A stretch of 64,000 bases of DNA, from contig OZ020611.1 of the NCBI GenBank assembly GCA_963971575.1, positions 223,130,260-223,194,259 of the forward strand, given 5' to 3'. Position numbers and translations under genes: made by a program. This document shows, one piece after another, positions 22,834 to 34,036 of the stretch. Under the pieces are notes generated by a model. The model was not told the origin of the DNA, searched no databases, and saw only the letters and a program-made list of their open reading frames with translations. This DNA is from Liopterus haemorrhoidalis. Lineage: Eukaryota; Arthropoda; Insecta; Coleoptera; Dytiscidae. Numbering within the stretch: position 1 is the first letter of the stretch; each line of letters begins with the position of its first letter.

Positions 22834-23520
22834 GACAGACAGACCGACAGACATCATGCTAAAAATAGTCAAAACGTTATGTAGGGACCTCAATTCGTGG
22901 AGATCCATCGAAATCTCGAAATGTCAAAATCGGTATGATCACAATACCTCCCTTATATATGTTGGCGGTCGGTAAAAACAAACAGTTAGTTAGTTAGTTA
23001 AAATTTTTGGCGCACAGCAACAAAGGCTATTTGCGCCAGCGCAGCCCATCTAAATGACTACACTACATATTAAAAACAATAAATTAAACAATTAATAAAT
23101 AGATAAAATCAATAAAATTACACATACTCAATAAAATAAATCTTGCACAGACAAACACAAATAAATAAGATAAAAAGTCTGTTCGAAAATTTGAACAGAC
23201 TCAGGGTGATGGCAAGAGGCTATAAAGGGGCCAATTACCATCGAATATCACAGTTAAGAAATAGAACACATTAAAATAAGGTACAAGACTTCACACATAA
23301 AACAGTAAGTTCTATTCTCTCAGGAAGAGTATCAGCCTGTCCATGAGTACTCTGTCGTCACCTAAAGCAACTGACAGGTCATAGCACAGGCCTAGCCTCT
23401 CCCTGATATCCTCGAACTGTACACATTCAGTTAAAATGTGTAACAACAAAGGGGTAAAAACAAACACGGTGGGCTTCACGTTATGCTCTGTATCAATAAT
23501 TATAACCTCGATGATTCAAA
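22345..23520 (+). repeat. satellite-bearing dispersed repeat, copy 2, split by a LINE
   Basis: Parallels copy 1, but its GACA/GACG tract is only about 50 bp (22799-22850). The copy ends at 'atgttggcggtcggtaaa', inside which the LINE at 22985-23452 is inserted. Confidence 0.8.
22985..23452 (-). mobile_element. 5'-truncated LINE with TAAC-repeat tail and 14-bp TSD
   Basis: Flanked by a perfect 14-bp duplication GGTAAAAACAAACA (22971-22984, 23453-23466). On the minus strand the element ends in (TAAC)n rather than poly(A), preceded by GGCGCAAATAGCCTTTGTTG. Its 5' part is the end of the same ORF that is longer at 29729-30103. Truncation leaves about 470 bp. Confidence 0.95.
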
Positions 23521-23744
23521 ATAAATTTATTTAGAATGCTACAGTCCATATACCGTATTTAAATAATAATAAATAACACCATGTCATATAAAAAATATAA
23601 ATAATAGACTTCTTAATATAAAAATATTACCTAATCTCGAACCCAAACTATTAATACCCGAAACCAATTACTCCTAACTTCCAGTAATTAAACAAAAATA
23701 AACAAACAATTTCTCATTTATACTCCGCATTCCATCATCTAGAA
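23521..23744. other. unassigned AT-rich DNA
   Basis: No feature seen. Confidence 0.4.
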
Positions 23745-23941
23745 CAGTGATTCTTAACATTTTAGTAATCGCGGATAGCCTATGTACTTTCGCGGACACT
23801 TAATTTGTAGCAAGTTAATAATTTTTATGATTAATTTTAAAATAACGATGTTATTTATTGATTAAAATATCAAAATTAATATAGTAAATAGTTAAAAAAA
23901 ATGTATTAAAATAGTGCCGGATTAAGGCATAGGCTTTATTA

Positions 23942-24770
23942 AATTAAGTAACCGGACTGATTTTTTAAAATTTTGTTATTCGAATAGAATTACAATTCAA
24001 TATTGTCTCCTTCAAAATAACTTCCTTGGGAAGCTACACAGCACTGACGGTTCTTCCAATCCTCATAGCAGTACTGGAACTCGGATACTGGAATAGTTTT
24101 CAGCTGGTCGGTTATGGACGTTTGAATGTTTTCGAGTGTCCCAAAATGACGTCCCTTGAGGTGATTTTCAATCTTGGGAAGAGAAAAAGTCGCAGGGATT
24201 CAAGTCAGGCGAATAAGGAGGGTGAGGAGCAGAAATGTTTTTACTGGCCAAAAACTCGTTTATTGAAATTGCTGTGTGATAAGGATTTTTCTCATCCCCA
24301 ATACATTGGTCAAAATCTGATGAACGATAGTGTGAGTCAAATTCAACTCTTCCCCGATCATTCTGACTATCAACCGATGATCTGAACGCACAAGATCCCG
24401 GATTCTGTCGACATTTTCATCGGTTCTTGAAGATAAAGGCCTTCCGCTTCGTGATTCATCTTCAATCAATACAAAAACCTTGATCCTTGACAAAACACTG
24501 TCTTCGTAGGCCAGCTGAAGTTTTGCAAAAGTTTCCGTTGCACTGTGCGCAATTCTGAAGTAAAACCTGATAGAAACCGAAATGAATGTCACTCAGAACG
24601 CACTAGAAAAAACTGTATCACGAGAAAAATCGCTACGGACAACAAAATTATTCTAGCGAGTTCAAATGCGTACTGAAGGCGTATCACATGTTCACCAGCC
24701 ACCCCTCCAAGTCCCGCATCCCAAATGTTGCCAGATCAAACGCTATGTTGCCAGTCCGGTTATTTAATTT
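23942..24770 (-). mobile_element. mariner element with catalytic core deleted
   Basis: Terminal repeats contain TAACCGGACTG at both ends (near 23949 and 24755, inverted). The minus strand encodes the transposase N-terminus (24260-24592): FAKLQLAYEDSVLSR, ESRSGRPLSSRTDENVDRIR, then MIGEELNLTHTIVHQILTN, ending in a frame break at 24290. It then passes directly to the C-terminal part (24020-24250), which lacks the GDETW and HHDNAPCHT motifs. The same lineage is represented by the 3' half at 42245-43070. Confidence 0.87.
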
Positions 24771-24914
24771 ACATACCTCGGCAACTTAATATTGTGGTTT
24801 TTGATTTTTTATTGTTTTAATAATGGTACACAAATGCAAAATTTAACTGATTCAGAAGGCAAACAATTTTTTTTTCATGAAAACATCCTGTCATTTGCAT
24901 GGAACAGCCTGTAC

Positions 24915-25155
24915 CAGGCGCGCACCCAGGAATTTTTCTTGAGAAGTCAAAATTATTTTAAAAGGTGAATCGGGAATTTATTCGGCAACAAGTGTGGACT
25001 AAATGCACTTTTTCCCAAAATGCAAATGTTAACTTAAAAACATCTCCTCAGCTAGAGAATTCAAGTCTATTCCTTAAAAACACTAAAACCACGTGTTTCT
25101 TTAGTTCTTGGGGGGGAGGGGGGTCGACTCTAAGAGCCCCCTGGGTGCACGCCTG
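24915..25155. mobile_element. hAT MITE of the CAGTGGCGCACCC family
   Basis: Ends CAGGCGCGCACCCAGGAATT and CCCCCTGGGTGCACGCCTG are inverted. The left sequence continues as in the copies at 40141 and 62788. A target duplication is not clear. Confidence 0.7.
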
Positions 25156-25924
25156 CTTTTGTATATGTCACAGGCAAATAGTTATTAGGGAAATAACTTC
25201 GTCGTGGCCAAATAGACATATAACACTTATTAAACGATATTCTACTAGGAAAATAGTATCTGACGGATCGTTATTAGGCAAATGTAAATACATTTTATAT
25301 TATAAAGCATTAATGTGATATAGTGTTTAAAATGATAGAGCGCGGGTGTTTATAATCATCAGTAAAACTTAAAATTTACATTATAACACAAAGACAAAAT
25401 AAAAACACAAAACAGAAAATAGAAAAACAAACTCAAACAAAAAAAAAATATATAATATATAATAGACAACAAAATCATATAATAAAACGATTTTCCGTAA
25501 ATTTCTATGCAAACCCTTGTAATACATTCCAGAACGTTCCCAAAAGGAAGACCGAAGAATTGAAGATTCACTATTTACACTTTATACCGTTTCAAGTCCA
25601 CACAGTCTATAGTTTTCATTTCATGAAAAAAATCACCTTCAGGCTGTCTCCCTGGAAGATTTAACTCTCCTTGTGGTGCAGATATCTCAGGAGTTTCTTC
25701 TCTCTCAGTTCTTGGTTTTTTGGCTGATGATGTGAAGAATTTCTCGGCTTTCATCTGTCCCTCATTCATGTAAACAGAACACATAACCTCAAATAACCAA
25801 TTATTAAAATGGACTCTATTTACCCAACAATGTTCCGTCAGATAGGTACTATTTGCGTTTAAATAGAAAAAGGTGTTATAAGGCTATTTACTCAGGAAGA
25901 TATCATTTGCCCAAGAAGAATCTA

Positions 25925-26888
25925 CGAGGGATATTCAATAATTAAAAATACAAATTGATGTAGAAAAAAAAAAACGGTTTGTAGGAGGAAATTGGTACTT
26001 TCATGACTTTAGGCTGGCATCACTGGGATAAGCTGAGAACACCTGACGGATAAAAAATGTTTTGTTTAAAATTTCATTTAACGATAGCGTGTCCACTTGA
26101 AGTTTCCACATTAGTTGAACAACGTTTAGTGATCCAGTTATTGCTTTCTGAAGGTGAAAAACTGACTAAAATCTTTTCTCGAATGATTTTACAGTATGTT
26201 GTATGAATCGCGGAAATTTTTATAAGTGGGTAGAATAGTTCAAAAATGGTCGAACTTCAGTGACGGGCGAGCAACGTCCTGGCAGGCCAGTTGAAGTGTC
26301 AACTTCTTCGCTTGAAACCTGCAGTCACGACATTATTCGTGAAGACCGACGTATTACTGTTGAAGATATAGCAAAAAAAGTTGCAGTAAGTTTTGGCACA
26401 GTTCATCACGTTATCATCGACAAGCTCAAGTACAGCAAAACAAGTGCACGGTGGATCCCGAAACAGTTAACGCAACAACACAAGGAAACAAGACTCAAAG
26501 TATGTACAGACTTGAAAGAACGCTATGAAAGGGCAGGTGACCCTTTTCTAAACAAGATTTTAACGTGTGATGAAACTTGGGTTCACCATTTTGAACCAGA
26601 ATCCAAAAGACAAAGTATGGAATGGAAGCACACCAGCTTACCTGTCCGAAAGAAATTTAAAACGCCCGGTATCATGCCCGGTCATTGGGAATAGTCGGTA
26701 TTTTGGGATGCCCGAGGCGTCATCTCTTGTGATTATTTGGAATATCAGTGTACCATAAACAGTACCTACTACTCAGACATGCTGATGAACAAAGTAAAGC
26801 CAGCAATGAGAGAAAAACATACACAAAAAAAATACACAGTTTTTTTTTTCTACATCAATTTGTCCCTTTAATTATTGAATGTCCCTTG
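25925..26888 (+). mobile_element. mariner element, internally deleted
   Basis: Long terminal repeats: CGAGGGATATTCAATAATTA at the left, matched inverted on the right by AATTATTGAATGTCCCTTG, flanked by TA (25923-25924, 26889-26890). About 45 bp match at each end, including 'acaaattgatgtagaaa'. The transposase is readable to the first catalytic motif only. Confidence 0.92.
26260..26694 (+). pseudogene. mariner transposase N-terminal half
   Basis: Open frame of 144 codons. The N-terminal helix-turn-helix region (TGEQRPGRPVEVSTSSLE, then ITVEDIAKKVAVSFGTVHHV) is followed by KLKYSKTSARWIPKQLT. The first catalytic motif reads CDETWVHHFEPESKRQSMEW, where the family usually has GDETW; the Asp itself is kept. 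The frame ends at 26694, about where the central part is deleted, so the second and third Asp motifs are absent. Family placement within mariner is not settled. Confidence 0.87.
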
Positions 26889-26980
26889 TATTATCTTAAT
26901 ATGCCTGCCTGCGACATATATAAAAATTTAATAACAAAAGACTGTACATTTCTTGTGCGACCTCCAGTTAAGAACCACTG

Positions 26981-27529
26981 TTCTAGCAGCTAGCATCTCG
27001 CAGTCAGAATTGAGCAGAGAGAAGCAGTACTCGTACATCGGAGAGATGTTGGCGGAGCACGCGATGGCCAGACAGACAGACGTACAGACGGTTGCGTGAG
27101 GCGATGTTAGTTAGCAGTTAGCGGCCCGGCTACCAATCAGCCAGCATTCGGTGTTGATGAGAAGCAAAGTGAATGGACCAATCCAGAGAGAGCTCCAGCT
27201 GATTATCTTACGATGGGCTTGTATTAGACTCACAGTAGCAGAATAGTAATTAACTTGGATTTTCAGATTTAGAACCACTGCTACAACCATCTGACTAATT
27301 TTATATAAAGGTTTTCCTAGTATATGATGAGATAGATCTTATGTTAGAAAACAAATATTTATAATCCGTTTAAAATAACCAGAATTTCGATATTATAAAT
27401 ATGAAAGGCAGCCTTGTCACCAGAATCTTTGTGGGTTCCATTCAGCGGCTTTAATGTCATGGCAAATGGGCAATGTTCCCCAAGAAAAAATAATCCTTTA
27501 TATTTTTAAATCCTAATATAAAAATATAT
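26981..27529. other. unassigned DNA, partly GC-richer
   Basis: 26985-27240 is unusually GC-rich for the window and has no repeat mate or good frame. 'tttagaaccactg' at 27268-27280 resembles a hAT end. Confidence 0.4.
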
Positions 27530-27741
27530 GAAAACGGCAGTGATGGGCGTTTACACGTAAACTTTAATTGTTTATGTTTACGTGTAAACTTATATAAACA
27601 ATTGGTAAACTTGTCAACAATGTAAACAATGTAAACTTTGTAAACTGTCAAATAATGACGTTAGTTTTAGTTATTTAATACGAATAATAGAGAGTTAATG
27701 AACAAGTATATTCAGTTCAAAACAATAAATTTATTAAAAAA

Positions 27742-27859
27742 ATGGTGGGAAGAAACCGAAGGAATAGTTCTGAAGAACTAGGTTTTGTTTTAATTAAAGA
27801 AAATGAAAGAAAATATAGGGCGTTATGCAAAATTTGCAATGAATCTTTTCGTTATTAAA
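27742..27859 (+). pseudogene. hAT transposase N-terminus (BED-type zinc finger start)
   Basis: The frame opens with MVGRNRRNSSEELGFVLIKE and continues RKYRALCKICNESFRY before a stop. C-x2-C followed by aromatic and basic residues is the first half of a BED finger, the usual N-terminal DNA-binding module of hAT transposases. The rest is deleted, consistent with a non-autonomous derivative. Confidence 0.65.
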
Positions 27860-28042
27860 AAATATAGGCTGATTTTCTTAAAGGTGAAATTTTATGTATT
27901 TTGTTATTAAAAAAATTATACTGAATTTTTTAAAGAAAAAAGTTTTTTATTTTTCATATTCATAATTTGTATGTAACACGTGCATAATGATGCAAATTCG
28001 ATTTTTATTAATATGTATATTGGCTTGTCCTAATTTTATACA

Positions 28043-28628
28043 CAGACGATTCCGCTTAATTGGGCCACCGCTTAATTGAGGCAGCCGCTTATTTTGGCCA
28101 AATCTCAAAGAACAGAAACCAAACCAAGGAACCAACAGTAAATTTACATGTTTAATTGGGACAACATTCCGCTTAATTGGGACAGTAAATTTAAGATCAC
28201 AGTACATATTATGCTGCACATATTCTCAACCAGTAGGCATAAAAATGTATGGCCGTGTTACAGCGTTATTTGATGCAGGAAGGAAATGAAGGGAACCCTG
28301 CATCCGCACTGAATACCTGTGCTGATTTTGTAGAAGTGAAATGTTACAAATAAAAAGACAGACTACACTTGACGCATTTTTGCATTGAATTAAATTGTAT
28401 GTACCTATTTATTATTTTATTTTGGAATTTATTATTATTTTTTCTTAAAAGTTTATAATTTTTGGTTATATGTAATTTATAGTTTTGTCCAAGAGATTAT
28501 AAAATAAAATTATTGAAAGAAAAATATGCATTGTTTAATTTTATGTGAAATTCGCTTAATTGGGGCAGCCGCTTAATTGGGCCAAAATGTCTAAGTCCCG
28601 ATGTGTCCCAATTAAGCGGAATCGACTG
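28043..28628 (-). mobile_element. Tigger/pogo-like MITE (copy 2, inverted)
   Basis: Inverse of the 12281-12835 copy, about 30 bp longer. Left end CAGACGATTCCGCTTAATTG, right end AATTAAGCGGAATCGACTG followed by TA. The left flank is CA, a mutated TA. Nested inside the hAT element at 27538-28834. Confidence 0.92.
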
Positions 28629-28837
28629 TACTTACTTTTTCATTTAAAATCGTTTCATAAAAATTTTATTATTTATAAAAATGTATTGAAAATGAGGTTC
28701 TGTAATTCAAAACAAGTGCGCATGTCTAAATCATTGTTTACATTGTTTACAAGAGTTTTGTGTTTACTTTACATTAATTGTTTACGCGTCAACAATGACG
28801 TAACTTAATCCTGTAACTTACGCGCCCATCACTGGAA

Positions 28838-29030
28838 AACGGTCGTGGCTCAGTTAGTTAGTGTGTGGACTACTGAGCGGCGGACAAGGTTTCATTCCCC
28901 GGAACCAAAAACACCTTACAGTTTTTTGACCGTTTCGCCCTCGGAAGGCATAGGGCAACCACCGAGGTAAAAGCCCTAGTAAAATTTCCCCAAAATAATT
29001 AGTGTTTTGCATTCTACGATAATAAATTGA
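28838..29030 (+). mobile_element. tRNA-derived SINE
   Basis: A-box-like TGGCTCAGTTAGTTAGTGTG at 28850-28869 and B-box-like GGTTTCATTCCCCGG at 28887-28901 form a tRNA-type promoter. A tail follows with 'cctcggaaggcatagggcaa' and 'aaagccctagtaaaatttcc'. The hAT element at 27538-28834 is inserted exactly at its 5' edge, and part of the target duplication (aacgg) is SINE sequence or immediate flank. Confidence 0.7.
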
Positions 29031-29426
29031 AGGGCCCGTAAGCAGGCGTGACAAGAGGGGGGGGGTAGCCGGAGAAATCTCCATGGCCCCGGGGTTCTTG
29101 GGGCCCCAGGGTTCTGGGCAGAGCTGTAGGAACAACTTGTTTGCGTGTCCCCCAAATATTTATCTAAATGAAAAAATGCACAGAAATAAAAGATTTGTTT
29201 TCTTATAGTAAACAATCCTTGATATATTTTCCTGTTAAGTCAATAACAAGATTAATATTTTAAGTATAATATCTCATTGCCCGTATTCACCTGATTTATC
29301 CCCTAACGATTTTTTTTTGTTCCCCAATGTCAAACAAAAAATGCGTGGACAGCGATTTTCATCACTTCATCGCAAGAACTGTTGACGCCTTTTCCAAACT
29401 TGGGTTTCGAGATACCAATTTCAGAG

Positions 29427-30162
29427 TTAGTTATTTAAAATTTTTGGCACACAGCAACAAAGGCTATTTGCGCCTAACACAGCCCATTTAAATGACTACA
29501 CTACATATTAAAAACAATAAATTAATCAATCAATAAAAAGATAAAATCAATAAAATTACTCATGCCCAATAAAAAAAATCTTGCAGAGACAAACACAAAT
29601 AAATAAGATATAAAGTCTGTTCGAAAATTTGAACAGACTCAGGGTGATGGTAAGAGGCTGTAAAGGGGCCAATTACCATCGAATATCACAGTTTAGAAAT
29701 AGAACACATTAAAATAAGGTGCAAGACTTCACACATAAAACAGTAAGTTTGATTCTCTCAGGAAGAGTATCAGCCTATGCATGAGCACTCTGTCGTCACC
29801 TAAAGCAACTGACAGGTCATAGCACAGGCCTAACCTCTCCCTGACATCCTCGAACTGTACACACTCAGTTAAAATGTGTAACACAGACAAATCTGTGTTA
29901 CACGTCTCACAGATAGGGGACTCTTCACCTCGAAGAAGGTGTCCATAGGTCCACCAACAGTGCCTATACGGCGGCGTGTATATCGCACGCCTCCATTGTA
30001 ATGGCGGTTTCCTCCCTGCGGTTAATCCTGCAGGAAGAACCCTATGGTTTAACGTCTCCGTTAATCTGTTGCAGCTTAACATTCTGTGTGCGGCTCCACT
30101 CATGTTGCCACATGTCTAAAACCAAGTGTTTCAGATGACTCTTTGCGTCATTTCCAGATGAC
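29427..30162 (-). mobile_element. 5'-truncated LINE with TAAC-type tail
   Basis: Flanked by ACCAATTTCAGAG (29414-29426) and ACCAATTTAGAG (30163-30174), a 12-13 bp duplication within the mariner. The minus-strand tail is the same as in the copy at 22985, with the terminal TAAC repeat shortened. Confidence 0.93.
29729..30103 (-). pseudogene. LINE ORF2 C-terminal fragment
   Basis: An open stretch of 124 codons ends with a Cys/His motif (CETCNTDLSVLHILTEC) and then EDVRERLGLCYDLSVALGDD. This arrangement is typical of the extreme C-terminus of insect LINE polyproteins after RNase H. The reverse transcriptase and RNase H domains lie upstream of the truncation and are absent. The second copy (22985-23452) keeps only the last third of this frame. 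Confidence 0.85.
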
Positions 30163-30307
30163 ACCAATTTAGAGTGGAAAAAATGTTTCGAGAATTGGTT
30201 TTAACGCATGCAAAAGTGTATAAATCTTAAAAGCGTACTTTTTGAAAAGCAATAAAACAATTTTTTCTTTCTTATTTTTTGTAAAAACTTAAAAGGTAGC
30301 CCACGTA

Positions 30308-31081
30308 TACAAAATTTGGTTTAAAAGAGCTGAGTAGGCGAACAATCTTTTTTGTGTTCAATCCACCTAGATATCTAAACTCTCAATAAACTTGGAGTGA
30401 AAACAACAAAACATTTCAGTGAAGTTGGCAACATAATGTCGGTTGGTAGAAAGTATTGTCAGTATGTCACCAATATCAAGCTTTCAGATCTGGCGATTGG
30501 CTTCTCAATAAGATGTGTGTTCGTAGGTCTGTGGGCATTATGCGCTGGCCACACGATACGATGTTTCACTTGCTATCAGCGCCGCCAATCGCGCAAGCGG
30601 CAACCAAAACAAACATATAAAACAAGCGATGAACATTTAGCAATTCTTGATCGGAAAGTCCATTCTGAATAGACAGATTTTAATCTATGATTGATTTTGT
30701 TTTGTTCGCTATATTTGACGTTAGATTTAGGATTAGATTGTTACACGTAAATAACTTGTTTTCGTGGCATTTTAAATGATATAGAAATATCTTTGTTTAT
30801 TAATGAGGCACAATTTTTGTTAACAATAAATGGTTTTAATCTACAAAGCTTGTAAAACACAATTTTTGTTTTCTGCTACACCACAAAAGTTGGCAATTCC
30901 GAATTTTTTAATTTAGTCCCGCATTCTGCGAAGATTAAGAATGGGTATGATTTAACTGTAGTTTAAATATTTAGCATTAAATAAATATATCTATTTAAAA
31001 TAAAAATTAAAAATTGAGCAATATTTTATTTATAGTGTGCTTCAAAACGATATTTTTTGTGTGCATTAAAATATTAAAAAA
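30308..31081. other. unassigned DNA
   Basis: A short GC-richer block (30420-30660) with an open 91-codon frame has no recognisable motif. The rest is AT-rich and featureless. Confidence 0.4.
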
Positions 31082-32006
31082 TTGATGTGAAGTGTGAATA
31101 TTCACACATTTCAGGATTTCGCAGGTATATAATAAGTGAAGGCGGCATGCTGAGTGTGTAGGACAAATTTTACTTTGTAGTAATCACGTCAAAATGAACG
31201 ATATTTTTTAAATAATTTATCATCTGTTAATCATATAATAAGACTGGTTATTAAATTTACGCTCTTAAAAAGTAAATGCAACATTTGTCAAAATATAACT
31301 AGAATTTTGACAAAATAATTTCAACATAATAAAAATGCAAAAAAAACCGAAAAAATAAAATTCACTCCGTACTCGAACTCGAAACCCTTCGTTTCCAGCG
31401 CATTTTAGCTTACGACACCAGTGCTCTAGCCATTACGCTATCGCATGCCTTGCATGTGGGTGTCTTACATTGGTATAACTTTTGTACTTTGTGAACCAAA
31501 AACCACAAAAAATGCGGTATTTTCCGAAAACATAATCTGATCAAAAATTCCTGTTGTACTATTTCGGTTCACACTAATATGCATTACTTAGAATTTTTTT
31601 AGATTTTTAGTTTAAACCATCTGGGCTACAGGGAGTGGGACAAAAATTTTTTTGCACAATTTTGGCAAAAATCGCATCAAAATAATTTATTTTGCAAAAA
31701 TTTGATCGTTAATCCACGGATTTCAATTGATACCCTACTCAGAATTTAAAAAAGAATATTTTTGTTTTCGATGAGTACATATTTGTTTATATTTTTAGGG
31801 GGATATGTTTTTTAGATGTTTTAGTATTTTTCCTATGTGCGGGTCAAAGATTTGTATAAGCATGCCAAATTTCAACTCTCTAGGTTTAGCCGTTTGGCTA
31901 CAATTTTTACCGAACAGACAGACAACAGACAGACAGACAGACAGACAGACAGACGACAAAATGACGGTATAAGGGTTTTTTGGTCATACCTACAAAACCC
32001 TAAAAA
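31082..32006 (-). mobile_element. family T element, copy D
   Basis: Left end TTGATGTGAAGTGTGAATAT with the palindrome TGTGAATATTCACA and 'caggatttcgcaggtat'. Right end: inverse of AGGGTTTTGTAGGTATGACC with a (GACA)n tract at 31914-31955. It is the closest relative of copy A and shares its tRNA-like module (31362-31448). Confidence 0.88.
31362..31448 (-). ncRNA. tRNA-like Pol III promoter module inside family T copy D
   Basis: Minus strand: A-box-like TAGCGTAATGGCTAGAGCAC (31421-31440), then B-box-like GGGTTTCGAGTTCGAGTACG (31367-31386). Same layout as copy A. Confidence 0.65.
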
Positions 32007-32553
32007 TGTACATATAATAAATATTTTTACTTTAAATAAAAAATACTATAATGGGAATAATTATTATCATAATATGAATGTCTTTTTGGCCCTCGGGCCA
32101 AAGTTTGTCCGAAAATGTTTAAGGCCCGAAAATGATATGAGATATAAGCTTATTATTGCCCAAATTATGTACATATTATTTAAAAACATTTAAAAAAAAA
32201 CTCTTTTTATTAAATTATCAACATGTTTTATTAACGCAAAATCAAAATCAACACATTTAAAAAAATGTATTTATAAAAACATAAAAAAATATTTAATAAT
32301 AATAATAATAATAAATTTATTTGAGCACTTGCTATTATTTTTTCTAAATCTAATTACATAAACTTAACATAAACATAAAGAAACTATTAATAAAAATTTA
32401 CATTTTTATGTTTATTCGTGGACGGACAAAATGTCCCTGGACAAAATGTTCCGGACAAAATGTCCCTGGATAAAAAGTCCCTGGATAAAATGTCCCCAAC
32501 TCAGGGATACACCACACCACACGCTAATCTAATGCACAAGTTATTCATTCTAA
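32007..32553. other. AT-rich DNA with an AAT microsatellite and GGACAAAATGTCC repeats
   Basis: (AAT)n at 32297-32316. At 32419-32497, about five units of a 15-17 bp repeat, GGACAAAATGTCCCT, with the core GGACA-AAA-TGTCC being an inverted repeat. No gene. Confidence 0.8.
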
Positions 32554-33047
32554 TGCTGCGTTCAGAACCTCTCAATTAGGAATTAGAATTAGTACTTAAA
32601 ATTAACGTAAATGTTTGTTATACGTAACTGTACGTTACCATTCACAACCTTCAAAATTAATACTTATACTTATAAATTAAAATTAGATGTTTGTAGACTG
32701 CAAACCCTTACGTTAATTTATAATTGACGCATGCGCAGTAAGCACTTGTCAACCTAAAAATTTCTATGACCATATTTGCTTCTATCCACATCTTTGTGTT
32801 TTCTATGTGTATAAATATACATTTTTCCTCTATTTCAACTCTTTTCAGAACCATGAAACACTCAAAAACTCATTAGCAAATGTAAACAGCTGCCAAATAT
32901 CTATCGATAAAGTAGAAATCGATAAAAATATCTGTCAGTGGCTTAATTTTTATAGTGAATGCTGCTTAATTACTACGTAGAAATTTTATGTTAAGTACTA
33001 ATTTTACGTTAATTCTAATTTATAATTTGTAGGTTCTGAACGAAGCA
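32554..33047. mobile_element. Harbinger-like MITE (TAA target)
   Basis: Ends TGCTGCGTTCAGAACCT and AGGTTCTGAACGAAGCA are flanked by TAA (32551-32553, 33048-33050). Longer inverted similarity continues inward ('aattctaattc', 'agtactaa', 'acgttaa'). The TAA duplication fits PIF/Harbinger elements. No ORF. Confidence 0.85.
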
Positions 33048-33050
33048 TAA

Positions 33051-33527
33051 AGCCTGGAACAGAATGCAAAGCGCGCTACGCCGTCAGCGCGCCGTCATTT
33101 TTGCGGCGTTGCGTTAGCGCCGTTGAGAATTTTCGCCTGCACACAATGCAATAATTTTTAACGCCGTCAAGTGTCACGTGACAATCTATATCTGTGTCTA
33201 TACGTGCGCTTTCTTTTATTAAAAGTATAATGGATGATGAAGACTTGTGTGTGATGTTATTTATGTTGTATGCAAGTTATTTATATATACAAACACTTTA
33301 CCATTCAGTAAAAACTGAGGTTAGGTGTTCTGCGTCAACGTTCAACGGCGTCAAAAGTTGGAAGTTGACGAACATTCAGTATCAACGGCGTTCGAACGCC
33401 GTAGGACGTTGTCCATTCTGTGCACTTGCGTACGACAGCTTGGTTTTAACTTTCTTCTGACAGATAGCACCGTACGAACGCCGGTAACGCGCCGTAGAAC
33501 TCGTTGCATTCTGTTCCCCACTTTAGG
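33051..33527. mobile_element. GC-rich MITE abutting the Harbinger-like MITE
   Basis: Ends AGCCTGGAACAGAATGCAA and TTGCATTCTGTTCCCCACT are inverted. The interior is CpG-rich, with several GCGCCGT and ACGGCGTT motifs and their inverses, unlike the surrounding AT-rich DNA. The left end starts directly at the TAA of the neighbouring MITE. The duplication cannot be read clearly. Confidence 0.75.
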
Positions 33528-34036
33528 CACGTTCTATTTTACTGGTGGTTCAAATAACTTACTGATCGCGCCAATTCGATGTTTAAGTGGCAATTTAATT
33601 AAAATATTGCGCATGTAATTTTTGTAATGCCCAAATATTTTTTAAGCTGTTAATATTTTTATATAGGTTACAAATGTACTGCACATTTATATTTTTAAGT
33701 ATACAAATATAATATAAAAGGAATATTTAAATTCATTAAATGCACAAACCTGCATTTTAAAGCCGTTCTTTTTCTAATATTGCAAAAAAAAAAAAAAAAA
33801 AATACAAAAAAATTATTTATTGCACATTTACTTTTTTGATTAAAATGGTAATTTGTTTATTGCACAATTATTTTATAAAATGCTTACAACAATGCACAAT
33901 TTATTTTATATATTGCGCATTTAAACTGTAGTGATTAAGAATGTCTCGCTTTTTAGAATAAAAAGCCTTATAACTATATTTTTTGCGTTTATTGTGCCAA
34001 TCAAAAAGCATTTATAAAAACTGTTTAAAGTTAATT
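33528..34036. repeat. AT-rich stretch with irregular TTGCACA repeats
   Basis: TTGCGCAT, CTGCACATTT, TGCACAA, TTGCACATTTA, TTGCACAATTATTTTAT and TGCACAATTTATTTTAT recur irregularly from 33605 to 33925. A poly-A run is at 33785-33803. No gene. Confidence 0.55.

Larger units (their letters stand above)
23745..26980 (-). mobile_element. probable hAT element hosting two mariners and a hAT MITE
   Basis: Left end CAGTGATTCTTAACATTTTA and right end CCAGTTAAGAACCACTG are inverted, flanked by ATCTAGAA and TTCTAGCA (6 of 8 match). Inside are mariners at 23942-24770 and 25925-26888 and a hAT MITE at 24915-25155. A minus-strand ORF at 25575-25784 (MNEGQMKAEKFF, TSSAKKPRTE) could be the start of its own transposase, but I cannot confirm this. 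Confidence 0.6.
27538..28834 (+). mobile_element. hAT element with BED-finger N-terminal relic
   Basis: Ends CAGTGATGGGCGTTTACACG and TTACGCGCCCATCACTG are flanked by a perfect 8-bp duplication GAAAACGG (27530-27537, 28835-28842). Subterminal DNA on both sides is full of TGTTTACATTGTTTAC-like repeats. A start-like frame at 27742 and a nested Tigger MITE (28043-28628) lie inside. Confidence 0.93.
29263..30305 (+). mobile_element. mariner C-terminal fragment, split by a LINE
   Basis: Pieces 29268-29426 and 30163-30305 give the transposase end of the lineage at 5409 and 35301. It begins at SHCPYSPDLSPND with the third catalytic Asp, and the 3' terminal repeat ends AAAAGGTAGCCCACG before TA (30306-30307). 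The 5' two thirds are missing. Confidence 0.87.

Noticed and set aside
25575..25784. 69-codon minus-strand ORF as a host gene
   Set aside because: Lies inside a probable hAT element; more likely the start of a transposase, but too short to confirm.
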